Assembly: GCA_019055375.1 (NCBI GenBank)
Contig: JAHQIW010004752.1
Location: forward strand, 372,001 to 436,000
Length of the DNA stretch: 64,000 nt
Direction: 5' to 3'
DNA from: Parelaphostrongylus tenuis
Taxonomy: Eukaryota > Nematoda > Chromadorea > Rhabditida > Metastrongylidae
Shown here: positions 23,223-30,110 of the stretch, piece by piece
Layout: every line of letters begins with the position of its first letter
Numbering within the stretch: position 1 is the first letter of the stretch
Translations under genes and position numbers: made by a program
Notes under the pieces: generated by a model
Told to the model about the DNA's origin: nothing
The model's input: the letters and a program-made list of their open reading frames with translations, nothing else
Databases searched by the model: none

Positions 23223-23929
23223 GAAAAACAAAAAACATATTTTAATTTTGAATGCTATAGAAGCATATATTTATTTTGAGTGTTACAGTGTTATAAAGGG
23301 GTCTTTTCGAAAAAGGAGCACGCAGCGCAGTAAGCGAAATTTAGGCTTTCAAATTAGTATTAACACCCTTATAAAGAGTTTTGTCTATGAAGAGTCGTTT
23401 CTTTATTTGTTTCCGTCCAAGAGAAAAGAACCGTAACAGAATATCGCTTTCGGTGGTCTACCGGTAGCACACTACTTGGGTTTGGATGAAACGCGGGTTC
23501 AACTCTGGCATGAGGTTCAGAATTTTGAAATTTCACTCATCGTCTTTAAATATATAGTTGCAATAACGTAATATTGTCATATGAACGTTAAATCAGGAAA
23601 TTTTTTGTACACTATTCATCTGTATATATATGCACAATTTTCGAATTATCAGCTGTTAGAGTGCTATCAGTTGTTTCCAGATATTTCCAAAAGCTCGAGC
23701 TATTTAGTATTGACTTATGAAATACATCATTATAGTCGATATTATGAATATTCTATGACAGGTTGGTTCAAAACCCGCCTCTCAACAGCACGAAGAAGCG
23801 ATGGCTGTCGTGCGCCCGCCATCAGCCACACCCTACGTGTCCTACCCAAACGATCCGTCCGGCTACTACACCCTAGGCGGTGAACATCGAACAGGATCGG
23901 CTAACAAACACATCAGATCTCCGTTTTGA
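1..23929 (+). CDS. TIL / DOMON / SEA mosaic single-pass membrane protein (5' end outside window)
   Basis: Exons chained by splice consensus and reading phase: 1-48, 708-888, 2110-2184 (weak), 2477-2728, 3342-3425, 3804-3878 (weak), 7474-7650, 9517-9638, 11001-11135, 11200-11293, 11421-11580, 11783-11945, 13201-13348, 13449-13601, 13659-13744, 16445-16553, 16612-16704, 16789-16887, 17434-17597, 18361-18786, 19394-19562, 19842-19987, 20054-20143, 20348-20471, 20813-20955, 21188-21233, 21482-21660, 23762-23929 (TGA). The total is 3,909 nt, divisible by three. Order: end of a TIL-like domain, two TIL domains, Thr/Ser linkers, four DOMON-type units, SEA domain, one transmembrane helix, about 140-residue tail. 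TIL domains are usually extracellular protease-inhibitor folds; DOMON binds haem or sugars in known proteins; SEA is found in membrane-tethered glycoproteins. A cell-surface or cuticle-facing receptor-like role is inference. The two weak exons are symmetrical phase 1, so dropping either keeps the frame. The start codon lies before position 1. Confidence 0.85.
49..707 (+). other. Intron, no further feature
   Basis: AT-rich intron between GT at 49 and TTTCAG at 702-707. Nothing recognisable inside apart from the open frame that runs through the acceptor into the TIL exon. Confidence 0.6.
1025..1265 (-). repeat. tRNA-derived SINE, family C
   Basis: Read on the minus strand, the end at about 1265-1200 contains a pol III A-box-like sequence (GACGCAGTGGTTAAAGG). 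The body towards 1030 matches the other family C copies at 17.9, 29.9, 36.6, 49.0, 50.4 and 54.8 kb (segments resembling the complement of ATGGCCTATCGATC and CAGACAAGTC). It lies in an intron of the large gene. Confidence 0.6.
3342..3878 (+). other. Linker exons between TIL and DOMON regions
   Basis: Exon 3342-3425 lies between ATTTTAG and GGTTAGT, is phase 1 on both sides, and encodes a Thr/Gln/Ser-rich linker ending in a Lys-rich stretch; it reads as a typical extracellular spacer. Exon 3804-3878 is less certain: it needs the acceptor ACACAGAG and donor GGTGGGA, is also phase 1/1, and encodes 25 residues with two Cys. Either could be left out without disturbing the frame into the DOMON exons. 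Confidence 0.5.
4464..4850 (-). CDS. Antisense acidic ORF of 128 codons, unknown function
   Basis: Open frame inside a large intron of the sense gene, on the opposite strand. The start is ATG (MEGFAMYQFEDFETLVDHLL) and the stop follows KKDAE. The middle is strongly acidic (SENSDSEDEEKYNWED), followed by a helical Arg/Leu-rich part and a Cys pair. I recognise no family. Acidic leaders of this kind occur at the N-termini of some DDE transposases, and a mariner-type terminal repeat begins 40 nt away, so a transposon remnant is the likeliest alternative to a nested gene. Confidence 0.35.
   Translation of the reverse strand: MEGFAMYQFEDFETLVDHLLVNSYNEEVSDEADDAMENNALITDAGSENSDSEDEEKYNWEDGKIIGEWSRKVTLAKNLLCKDVEQFLESDVMSTGQGASRHLRIIYDRCLEVDCCMNKHLELKKDAE
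4892..6097. mobile_element. Non-autonomous mariner-type element
   Basis: Terminal inverted repeats: ACAGGTGTTCAAATATGACT at 4892 and, reversed, the complement of CATATTTGTATACCTG near 6090. The similarity extends about 80 bp inward (CCGCCG, a poly-T/A stretch, TGTGCAAATT). The outer end resembles the CAGGTGTACAA terminus of Mos1-like mariners and the element abuts TA. The 1.2 kb length is that of a full mariner, but no transposase frame is visible; the interior contains a SINE (about 5465-5775). Confidence 0.7.
5465..5775 (-). repeat. tRNA-derived SINE, family D, nested in the mariner-type element
   Basis: On the minus strand it begins with TGGCCGAGTGGTTGTGATG, an A-box of a class II (Ser/Leu-like) tRNA. 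A G/C run, ACGCCGTATGGAACGCCACA and a 3' region matching copies at 20.5, 52.1 and 55.4 kb follow. It sits inside the 4892-6097 element, so it inserted later. Confidence 0.65.
8577..9225. mobile_element. Large fold-back element (MITE-like)
   Basis: Arms of roughly 170 bp: the sequence from about 8577 (GGAGTATTAGTAATCATTCG, then GATAGCGTAATG and GATTCCAACGCTG) recurs inverted near 9150-9225. The outer ends are best conserved. The centre (8810-9030) shares segments with 22,900-23,170, e.g. AAACTCCAGATAAAACGTA and ACGTTCATATGCTT. It lies in the intron between DOMON 1 exons. Confidence 0.7.
9676..10777 (+). mobile_element. 5'-truncated RTE-type non-LTR retrotransposon with target-site duplication
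   Basis: Flanked by a perfect 14-bp direct repeat, ATCAACGGAAAGAT, at 9662-9675 and 10778-10791. The 3' end is a short TGATACAGG-type repeat, as in RTE elements, rather than a poly(A) tail. The first 280 bp are GC-rich and non-coding; the rest encodes the C-terminal end of the reverse-transcriptase polyprotein. The insertion lies 37 nt downstream of the donor of exon 9517-9638, in the same orientation as the gene, and both splice sites appear intact. Confidence 0.9.
10054..10769 (+). pseudogene. RTE reverse-transcriptase C-terminal fragment
   Basis: Open for about 238 codons to the stop after DDQRDDR. Hallmarks of the RTE polyprotein C-terminus are visible: YLGREINMMNDLAPELSRRK, LRAHLFDSTIIPALTYAAE, RSMLGVSR, IRWAGHVMRF, RWTRAVTDWIPRDVKR, GRPLTRWSDFF and HWATLARDREKWKSCW. 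The endonuclease and the catalytic reverse-transcriptase core (Y-x-D-D) are missing, so it cannot act on its own. The frame is undamaged, suggesting a fairly recent insertion. Confidence 0.9.
12098..12478. mobile_element. Fold-back element, family F, with a related partial copy downstream
   Basis: Inverted arms: GGCTCATCAGTAGTGCGGTG and CCTTCCGGTTCA on the left, and TGAACCGGAAGGCATCGTAC and TACTGATGAGCCTGG on the right, extended outward by CTAGACAGG / CTTGTCTAG and ACATGTTTTAAG / CGAAACATGT. A single right-arm-like copy follows at about 12,660-12,790 (GGCTGAACCAAAGAGC, CTAGTACTGTATAAATGCC). It lies in the intron before exon 13201-13348. Confidence 0.7.
12848..13035 (-). repeat. SINE family C, truncated copy
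   Basis: It begins with CTCTCGGCGTTGATCAATCT and contains ATGCGCCATGCATTC, ACAATGACTAGCGGTGGCC and CTCCCAGACAAGTG in the order of the other family C copies read on the minus strand. The tRNA-like head is missing. Confidence 0.65.
13789..13935 (-). repeat. tRNA-like inverted-repeat element, family A (partial)
   Basis: It contains the terminal motif ATATACCCAGTGATGTAGAGT and TGCAAAACTTTTGCGTC, then a tRNA-like core at 13859-13930 read on the minus strand (GCGGGTTCGAGTCCCGCCTG). The T stem pairs perfectly. The matching right terminal repeat is not evident. Confidence 0.6.
14935..15345 (-). mobile_element. Degenerate antisense RTE fragment
   Basis: On the minus strand this matches the 3' coding part of the RTE copy at 10,400-10,770. 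Examples are CTCGTTGATCGTCGAGTGAC for the DDQ region, CCCAGTGGGACCTCCT, CGTCGCGAGGAATCC and CGGCCCACC, followed by CTCATTTGCAAGACACGGAA and CTACCGACCTTTTGAC. It has many indels and no long frame. It lies in the intron 13745-16444. Confidence 0.75.
15745..16130. mobile_element. Fold-back element, family F variant
   Basis: The left arm (GGTCTGGTATGACATCTCTA, AACTTCATCAGTAGCG, CTAAGAGTAGCGGAGCCGAAC) is mirrored on the right (GTTCGGCCCGCTACCCTTAG, CTACTGATGAGATT, CACTAGAGATGCCATAGAAT, TTGAAAGGTT). The organisation is that of the 12.1 and 53.0 kb fold-backs. Confidence 0.7.
17434..19562 (+). other. DOMON-type unit 4 and Pro/Thr/Lys-rich linker
   Basis: Exons 17434-17597, 18361-18786 and 19394-19562. 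It starts at TCSGSYAFPANC, continues VKWISDGEVARFSVK, WVAIGFSPNGAMAGSD, a conserved QQDIFD strand, SWDGGILVANFSRE, and ends with a Cys pair (VCLNTC). The 426-nt exon is the longest in the gene and contains several N-x-S/T sequons. The last exon is rich in Pro, Thr and Lys and looks like a flexible stalk leading into SEA. The intron between the first two exons contains a SINE copy (17897-18150). Confidence 0.85.
17897..18150 (-). repeat. SINE family C
   Basis: It starts with CTCTCGGCGCTGATCAATCC and contains AATGCGCCATGCATTC and CCAAGACAGGTCTGAG. It ends with the complement of a tRNA-like head (CTTATCACTGCGCCACATGC). It lies in an intron of the large gene, between DOMON 4 exons. Confidence 0.7.
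20489..20780 (+). repeat. SINE family D filling an intron
   Basis: It starts at TGCCTGAATGGTTGTGATGC (A-box), followed by a C-rich tract, CTTACGGAACGCCACAGCGA, TCAAGAAGAAGACGAG and ATGCTGGTATCCGACAG. These match copies at 5.5 and 52.2 kb in order. Apart from about 20 nt on each side, the whole intron 20472-20812 between SEA and the transmembrane exon is this SINE. It is open in one frame for 64 codons but that is not the gene's frame. Confidence 0.7.
20995..21130 (+). repeat. Interspersed repeat, family E
   Basis: It contains ACAGGCGCCTGTTTCGTCCT and CGGTTCAGCCGATCC, also present in the same order at 46,262-46,390. The CGGTTCAGCCG motif relates it to the fold-back families at 12 kb. Confidence 0.55.
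22880..23219. repeat. Repeat related to the 8.6-9.2 kb fold-back, ending in a TA microsatellite
   Basis: A short ATAAT run at 22,880-22,900 is followed by GACCGTTTCACTCCAGTGTA and a body shared with 8,810-9,030 (AAACTCCAGATAAAACGTAT, GCACGTTCATATGCTT). An uninterrupted (TA)n tract follows at about 23,178-23,219. Confidence 0.6.
23445..23516 (+). repeat. tRNA-like core, family B, solitary
   Basis: A 72-nt segment containing CGGTGGTCTACCGGTAGC (A-box-like) and ATGAAACGCGGGTTCAACTC (B-box-like), aligned with the family B cores at 61.6 kb. The acceptor and T stems are imperfect, so this is a decayed copy and not a tRNA gene. Confidence 0.5.
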
Positions 23930-25985
23930 GTAACCTTCTCACACCTTTGTAACAAATTGCTATAATCAAACTAACCAAATGTTATCGAAGTACCAGAGCC
24001 AGTGTTTTCTACACGATTTTGGCTTTTCGTGTGCAAATTGGCATTGTATTTCGACTACCTTGTTTTTCACCTTTTTTTGGTTGAGTTTGCTCTGAAATGA
24101 TTGCTTACAGAAACTGTAGGGTGCTTAGTGTGATCTTTCTCACCGTCCACTTATTGTAAGAGTTGTTATTTCATTGAAATTTTCTTAATGCATAAATTTA
24201 TCTATAGCATCAGCAGATGTTTCATTCTTAGCTTTTACCAATTGTATTGATTAATCGTTGACATCCTTCATTCATAAAAATAGAAAATACTTTGAATGCC
24301 TGTTAAGAGGCTCTGTCAATAATGAATGAAATTATTATATTAGTATAATGTTTCTTTGACTATTCTACAACACACTCATAAGGATATTACAAAAATTTTT
24401 ATTGTGGGTAGAGTTGTTGCTTCTCTACCTTCTTTACCAACGCAATGTTTCGAGTCCAGTGTCTAGAGAGCCGTCGTTTTTTGTGAAGTGTTTTCATGGG
24501 CGCATCGAAGCGAGTGAGTTGGATTTTTACACGGTCAGAAATTCTTATATCCCTAGTTTACGATCGACTCCACTCGGTGTAACAACAAACATCCACATCG
24601 CAATAAACGACCGGCTGTGAACTATCGACCTGGATAAACGCGGCTGTAGAAAGGTGAAAGTTGCGAAACGTCAGGCGATTAAACATTCCAATACCAACCT
24701 TGTTCAAGATTAATGAACTTAGAAAGCTAATGATCCCTGTCACCTGTGTGATCTATAAGTCGTTGATTGACTCAAATTCCTACAACTAAATAACTTCTTT
24801 GTTCTTGTCTTCAACAAGAGGGCATTTAAACATTTTTGGCTGGGGATTTTTAGTGTAGGAGACAAGGAAATGCAGTCTATCTTCACGTGCGCGCGCTTAT
24901 GCACATGAAATCAGTTTGATATTTCCATATATAATCAAAGACAAGAATGCTGAGAAATATGCAAATCGTGTAACCTCAAACGGAAACTAAATCCGCGCAT
25001 CGCCCACATTCAATAGCTGTTAGCGTAAGTGAGTTTAATGCCGATATGTGCCTACCCAGAACAGATCCTTTGACGGGTGGTTGCTGACAACTGTGAGGCT
25101 AGAAAAAACCTCCAAAAAAGGTTTTGTCTGGCGGCACAGAAGAGCACACGTCGAAAACGCCTTGTTGAACGAGTACAAAGTTTGCTATATAGTCACGGTC
25201 ACTTTGTGCTGCGCATTTATAGCACTACTGCGGTGGCCATCTCTCGGTATTATAAGGTGCACACTCAAGTATCAAAAAGATTTATCGAAGGCTTGATGAT
25301 ATGGGTGAAGAAAACTTGAAGTTATCACCTTTGAAGACTGTTTATAATACACCATATCAAAAGACAAAATTCTTAGGAAAAGGCGAAGCTAGTGCCTTCA
25401 TTAGCTCATCGCTACTCTTTTGGACGACTTGCGAGCGGAGATGGAAGTTCACAACTGAAAGAATGTGAATCAACGCCGACTTTACCAGCCTTCATTATCG
25501 GCCTGAAAGATCGATAATTTATACACCAACAGGAAACAATAAAAAAGAGGATTCAAGAGAATCTTTAGAAACTTGGTGTGATTTGAAAAACATCTACGCT
25601 GCCCATTGGAACGTTGTAAATCTATAAGGCTAAGATGATCGCAGAAACTCCAAAAGAAAATAGAGGAAATTAGAGCCATATATATGTAACTCGCTCGACC
25701 TTCACGTCAACCTGTTTCCACGCAAGCTTAAATAAATTTATGTATCCTCAGCGGTTCTTTCTTTCGATACCCGACATATTACAGGGATGACGGTGTCATG
25801 CTGCACTTTGTCTGAACAGGACTGAAGTTGACCATTGAATAGACTAGCTTCTAGCTTTCTTTGAATCCCTTCCTTGGCTACAACGTTCTGACTCAGTAGA
25901 AGACTACTGAGATAATACTGGTGCACAGATGGGAAAATCTGCAAGGAATAAGCAAAAAGTTTTTCTTCAGCTCACCGTTCTAATA
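23930..25985. other. Intergenic, AT-rich
   Basis: Downstream of the large gene. I see no splice-bounded coding exon and no clear repeat except short A/T tracts. The open frames here lack splice context or plausible composition. Confidence 0.5.
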
Positions 25986-26107
25986 CTCGACTTCCCTAAG
26001 AGAACTGAGTGAAGAGCAAGAACACAACCTCAGGCGGGAATCAAACCCGCGTTTCATCCATACCGGTTATGCGTGCTACTACCACCACACCAACGAGGCA
26101 CATTTGC
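25985..26107 (-). repeat. tRNA-like inverted-repeat element, family B
   Basis: It begins CCCTAAGAGAACTGAGTGAA like the other family B copies. The tRNA-like core is at about 26,028-26,099 on the minus strand (GCGGGTTTGATTCCCGCCTG; GTGTGGTGGTAGTAGCACG). Confidence 0.6.
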
Positions 26108-26368
26108 GCCACCACCAAGACTTCAACACATTTAACACTAGATTTACCTCTAGCGGAGTCTACAGAACACCGTAGGAAAGGAAGTCAAGCGAATGAGCGA
26201 ATATTGGAAAGGACTCAATACACTACATTCACACGATAGCTAAACTTTGAAAGTTAGAGAGAGAGAGCACAAGAGACTGCTTCATATCATTTTTAAGGTT
26301 CTATGAAAGGTGTTACACTCACTAAAAACAAAAGGGTGTCAATAATCAATCGAAATTTATCTATTTGA

Positions 26369-26572
26369 CCGCCGCTTGCGGTGGTATGATGTTATAATAT
26401 ATCTAATAATGTGGAATGGTATACAAAAACATTGGCATCAGCCGGGATTCGAATTCAGATCTCATTCTTTCCGGGAGCGTGTGTTGAACCGTTGCAAAGA
26501 GAGATTTAAGTTTGAATCGCGGCTGACCCAAATGTTTTGCACAGCACTCCACATTATTGGGTATATCATAAC
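26369..26572. mobile_element. tRNA-like inverted-repeat element, family A
   Basis: The ends match in inverse orientation (TAATAATGTGGAATGG with CACTCCACATTATTGG; ACAAAAACATTGGC with CCAAATGTTTTGCAC). It is preceded by a CCGCCGCTTGCGGTGG palindrome shared with 56,990 and 63,632. The core has a tRNA-like T-arm on each side, an inverted mosaic. Confidence 0.65.
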
Positions 26573-26865
26573 AAAAGGTTGCCATTAAAAATCTTGACAG
26601 GTGGCGCACTCGTAAACGATACGTTATAATCTTATCACAGCTCTTCGCAGCTTGGATCTGTAGGCTGCGGTAGCTCCATAGATAGTCTTCAAATAAGCCT
26701 TAAAAAATAGATTGAGTTACTTGAGCAAGGCACTGATTTACACCATGTTAAATTTTTTGGTTGCAAAATTGTTATATTTTTTTGTAAGCATTGGGTTGCC
26801 TGAGAGACGCGTCATGAATTCTTTTCCATCTAACAACGTTTGAAGTGGCTAGATCATGTCTGGCC

Positions 26866-27749
26866 TGATATAGCAAACCTCCCAAGGGAGTTTTGCTAAC
26901 TTTTCGGGTATTACATGATAATTTAGGCAACTCAGATGGTCCATGACTCTAGAGAGCAAATGCTATCGTGGAGGTTCGAGGACCTTACGCAGAAAATGGT
27001 CCGAGTGGCGACGGCGGCACCCAGCTGCCACCAACTTGAACAGTCAATTCGATCACGGGGTATCATCCGAACTGTCGTTTGACTTCATCCAGACCACCTC
27101 ATCTCAAATCGTAACTGATCCATTATTGCTCTCTCCACACAATCTCGTTGTCGTGTAACTGATTGTTATCATAAAGCTGCGCTCATACGGCTGTCAGATG
27201 AACTCAATACAACTGTGAGCGGAACATATCACTAATGTGGCGGAGCAAACTCACTTAAGCGATGCTCGGCCCGCCACCGCGGTCAAGGGATTTTGCCCAT
27301 ATCTAATTAGTGATGACCTCGCTGCTGTCACAATATACTCACCCACTGGATCCCGCCGCCGGTGCTTTTACTTCGGGGCGAATATAGCACTCCTAAACGG
27401 GCTTCGCCGCCTAGTCATATTTCGTTAATAACAACATCCATGGCATCGTCACACGACAATACATCTCATCAATTACGTTCACTTGTTCATATTATCGTCA
27501 CAAGACGGTACATCACATTCACAGACATATGTTCACATAACGATATGTCGCAATCGTATATAAGTGTTCTTGCGCTATTATTACAGTGATATATGTATAT
27601 TATAGGTTGTTTGGTTTCACCATACTGTTTGGTTGCATCCTATTGTTTGGTATAAGCCATACAAAGGATTTGAGCTCTACGCTCTTGTCCGTTGCGATAC
27701 ACAACTTGGCAGCAGATCAAAACAACAAGACCACTGAACCTTCACCACA
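26866..27749 (+). repeat. 5' long terminal repeat
   Basis: It begins near AGCAAACCTCCCAAGGGAG and ends at ACCTTCACCACA. It is the direct counterpart of 28,984-29,888 throughout (e.g. GGATCCCGCCGCCGGTGCTT, TTGTTTGGTTTCACC versus TAC). Confidence 0.8.
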
Positions 27750-27751
27750 TT

Positions 27752-27826
27752 TGGTGCATTGGCCGGGGAATCGAACCCGGGTCGCGCGCTTGGCAGGCGA
27801 GTGTTCTACTGCTGAACCACTAATGC
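27752..27826 (-). repeat. Full-length tRNA-Gly(GCC) complement at the primer-binding site
   Basis: Positions 27755-27826 on the minus strand form a near-complete tRNA-Gly: GCATTAGTGGTTCAGCAG, anticodon loop CTGCCAA, T-arm GGGTTCGATTC and 3' CCAATGCA. The acceptor stem has one mismatch, the anticodon stem one mismatch, and the T-loop side one extra C. The three bases beyond the discriminator read CCA (TGG on the + strand), which nuclear tRNA genes do not encode. That and its place 2 nt after the LTR argue for reverse-transcribed tRNA primer rather than a tRNA gene. A decayed tRNA gene remains the alternative. Confidence 0.7.
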
Positions 27827-27827
27827 A

Positions 27828-27977
27828 CTTGATGCATTGTCCGAGTTAATCGAACTCGGATCTGTCACTGACCGTGCACTACACATTTGGTGCATCGACT
27901 GACTCAATTCGAACTCGGGTTTGCCACTGAGCTTGCTCCACCACTTTTGGCGCATTGCCCACTCAAGAATCGAGGTA
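27828..27977 (-). repeat. Decayed tandem copies of the tRNA-Gly primer-binding segment
   Basis: Three further segments repeat the pattern at about 60-bp spacing: GATGCATTGTCCGAG with ATCGAACTCGG, TTTGGTGCATCGACTGAC with TTCGAACTCGGG, and TTTTGGCGCATTGCCCAC with AATCGAGG. Each starts like a primer-binding site (TGG-x-GCAT) and decays in the part matching the tRNA body. Confidence 0.6.
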
Positions 27978-28245
27978 CTTAACAAGAAAGCCTCCATTTC
28001 CTACTCATAGATCGGGTCACTCAGCAGAAAGCCCCAACTTCTCGGTGCATAGATTAGGAGACTCAGCGAGAAAACCCTCATTTCTTAGGACACAGAGCGA
28101 GGAACTAGCAAGAAAGCTCCACTTCCTGGTACATAGAGCGAAGAACTAGCAGAAAACCCTCACTTCCTGGTACATAGAGCGGGGAACTAGCAAGAAAGCC
28201 CCCACTTCCTGGTACATATCGCGGGGAACTAGCAAGAAAGCCCCC
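27978..28245 (+). repeat. Tandem array of 41-42 bp units
   Basis: At least four clear units (AACTAGCAAG at 28103, 28144, 28185, 28227) and two or three more diverged ones upstream. Each unit contains CTTCCTGGTACATAGAGCGG. The CTGGTACAT-GCGGGGAACTAG part aligns with TTGGTGCATTGGCCGGGGAA of the preceding primer-binding segment, so the array appears derived from it. Confidence 0.75.
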
Positions 28246-28983
28246 TCATACGGCACATCAGCCGATTACGTTCGCATACTAGTCACCGGAGAATCTCGCA
28301 ACCAAGGACGCAGCCTCGCCAGCCGATTGAGTGTTCGCATTGTCGCATCATTGCAACAACCAACTCTATGAGTAGCTGAACAATACAACTTCATCAAGTA
28401 GAACCAAACAACCTCAAACTTGGAAAACCGCCAAATACGCTTGAATTCCGTCATTACATCAAAGTCATCTTCCATAACACTGTATGGTAAGGGCTGAAGC
28501 AAAAATAAAGCAGGAAATAGAAGACGTCAACATCATGACGGACCAGTAAATCGTAGTGGCAGCCGAAGTACTGGAAAAGTTCACGTATCCCCAAAAACAG
28601 ACTCACAACACACGACCTTACGTTGTGGTGCACATAATCTTAATTTCGCTCAAACAAGGGTAGTCCTAGAGCTCATTACCACCCCAAGACCTGATAAATA
28701 GCCTCAGCTGGAGCTATTCATATTAAACCGCCGGAACGGTCGTGGCATAGATAGGACCACGTAACTGGGGAGCACTATACAGTTCAATCCTTTCTCATAA
28801 TTTCCTTTTGGTCGTTAGTTACACGCTTCACCTAAATATCAGTCCCAGGTCTCTACCCTTTTACAAGAAAACTCTCGTCTTCTCCTCCAGCCAACTCGTC
28901 TTCGAACATGCAAGACGGCACGATGTTCAAGCTCACAGACCCACTGATCTATTGAGCATAGGAGACAATCCTTTCGCGAGGCC

Positions 28984-29888
28984 GGAATTAAGCAAATCTC
29001 CCAAGAGAGTTTTGCTATCTTTTCGGGAACTACATGATAATTTAGGCAACTCAGATGGTCCACGACTCTAGAGAGCAAATGCTATCGTGGAGGTTCGAGG
29101 ACCTTAGGCAGAAAATGCTCCAAGTGGCGACGGCGGCACCCAGCTGCCACCAACCTCAACAGTCAATTCGATCACGGGATATCATCCGAACGGTCGTTTG
29201 ACTTCATTTAGACCACCTTACCTCAAATCTTAATTGACCCATTATTGCTCTCTCCACACAATCTCGTTATCGTCTAAATAATTGTTATCATAAAGCTGCG
29301 TTCATACGGCTGTCAGATGAACTCAATACAACTGTGAGCGGAACATATTACTTATGCGGCGGAGCAAACTCACTTAAGCTATGCTCGGCTCACCACCGCT
29401 GTTAAGGGATTTTGCCCATATCTAATCAGTAGTGACCCCACTGCTGTCACAATATACTCACCCACTGGATCCCGCCGCCGGTGCTTCTACTTCGGGGCGA
29501 ACAGAGCAACCCCAAACGTGCTCCGCCGCCTAGTCATGTTCCGTTAATAACAACATCCATGGTATCGTCACACGACGATACATCTCATCAATTGCGTTCA
29601 CTGGTTCATATTATCGTCACAATACATTACATTACATTCAAGGACATGTGTTCACATAACGATATGTCGCAGTAGTATATATATCGTTCTTATGCTATTA
29701 TTCACAATGATATATGTATATTATAGGTTGTTTGGTTTTACCACTTTGTTTGGTACCACGCCATTGTTTGGTTCCATCCTATTGTTTACTATAACCCATA
29801 TAAAGGATCTGAAATTTGCGCTCTTGTCCGTTGCGAGACACAAGTTGGCAGCAGATCAAATCAACAAGACCACTAAACCTTCAGCACA
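28984..29888 (+). repeat. 3' long terminal repeat
   Basis: Counterpart of 26,866-27,749, starting near AAGCAAATCTCCCAAGAGAG and ending ACCTTCAGCACA. It carries a small extra segment relative to the 5' copy (extra CCATTGTTTGGTTCC-type repeat near 29,760). Confidence 0.8.
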
Positions 29889-29904
29889 CCCAACCTCTGA
29901 CCCT

Positions 29905-30110
29905 ACAATGACTCATCGTGGTCTACCGATCCATTAAGTCAGTGCTACTATCCTCCTAGACAAGTCTTAGAGATTTTTATCGACCGCGGAAAAACAGAAT
30001 GTACGCTCAGCCTTGACCGCACAATCGAATAGTCGAGTATAGATTAATCGATCATGTGTATCGCAAGAAACCTCGGACCACTACGCCGTGCGTACTCTTC
30101 TACAGGCATG
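29905..30110 (-). repeat. SINE family C next to the LTR element
   Basis: It contains CTCATCGTGGTCTACCGATC, TAAGTCAGTGCTACTATCC and TCCTAGACAAGTCT, then the complement of a tRNA-like head (CCACTACGCCGTGCG). It starts about 17 nt after the 3' LTR. Confidence 0.6.

Larger units (their letters stand above)
19842..23929 (+). other. SEA domain, transmembrane helix and cytoplasmic tail
   Basis: Exons 19842-19987, 20054-20143 and 20348-20471 encode a SEA domain: YVLRVRILNKNYVPDL, HSFTKTITSAVNELLAKRW, then YYKGSVIAEFE. The donor at 20144 was chosen because only it gives the phase needed at 20348. Exon 20813-20955 encodes the single hydrophobic helix (NMVVIAASTLLLLFAVL), a CTCCLLC stretch suited to palmitoylation, and an RVRR stop-transfer signal; its acceptor at 20811-20812 was chosen on phase over a nearer-looking one at 20793. 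Exons 21188-21233, 21482-21660 and 23762-23929 encode a Pro/Ser/His/Tyr-rich tail ending RSPF at TGA 23927-23929. No AATAAA follows closely; AATGAA near 24,320 is a possible poly(A) signal. Confidence 0.87.
26866..29888 (+). mobile_element. Non-autonomous LTR retrotransposon
   Basis: Two direct repeats of about 0.9 kb enclose about 1.23 kb. Immediately after the 5' repeat comes TT then TGGTGCATTGG, complementary to the CCA-ended 3' end of tRNA-Gly, the expected primer-binding site. No gag, protease, reverse transcriptase or integrase frame is recognisable inside, so it would depend on a relative in trans. The 5' border is approximate (26,861-26,872) and no clear target duplication was found. 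The repeats differ by scattered substitutions and small indels, so the insertion is not recent. The polypurine tract is not obvious. Confidence 0.75.

Noticed and set aside
27755..27826. Functional tRNA-Gly gene
   Set aside because: Acceptor and anticodon stem mismatches, an extra T-arm base, adjacent CCA complement and position at an LTR primer-binding site favour a retrotransposon-derived copy. Not fully excluded.
27978..28245. Regular 42-bp repeats resembling a CRISPR array
   Set aside because: The units are contiguous without unique spacers, diverge gradually, lie in a eukaryotic LTR element and have no cas genes.
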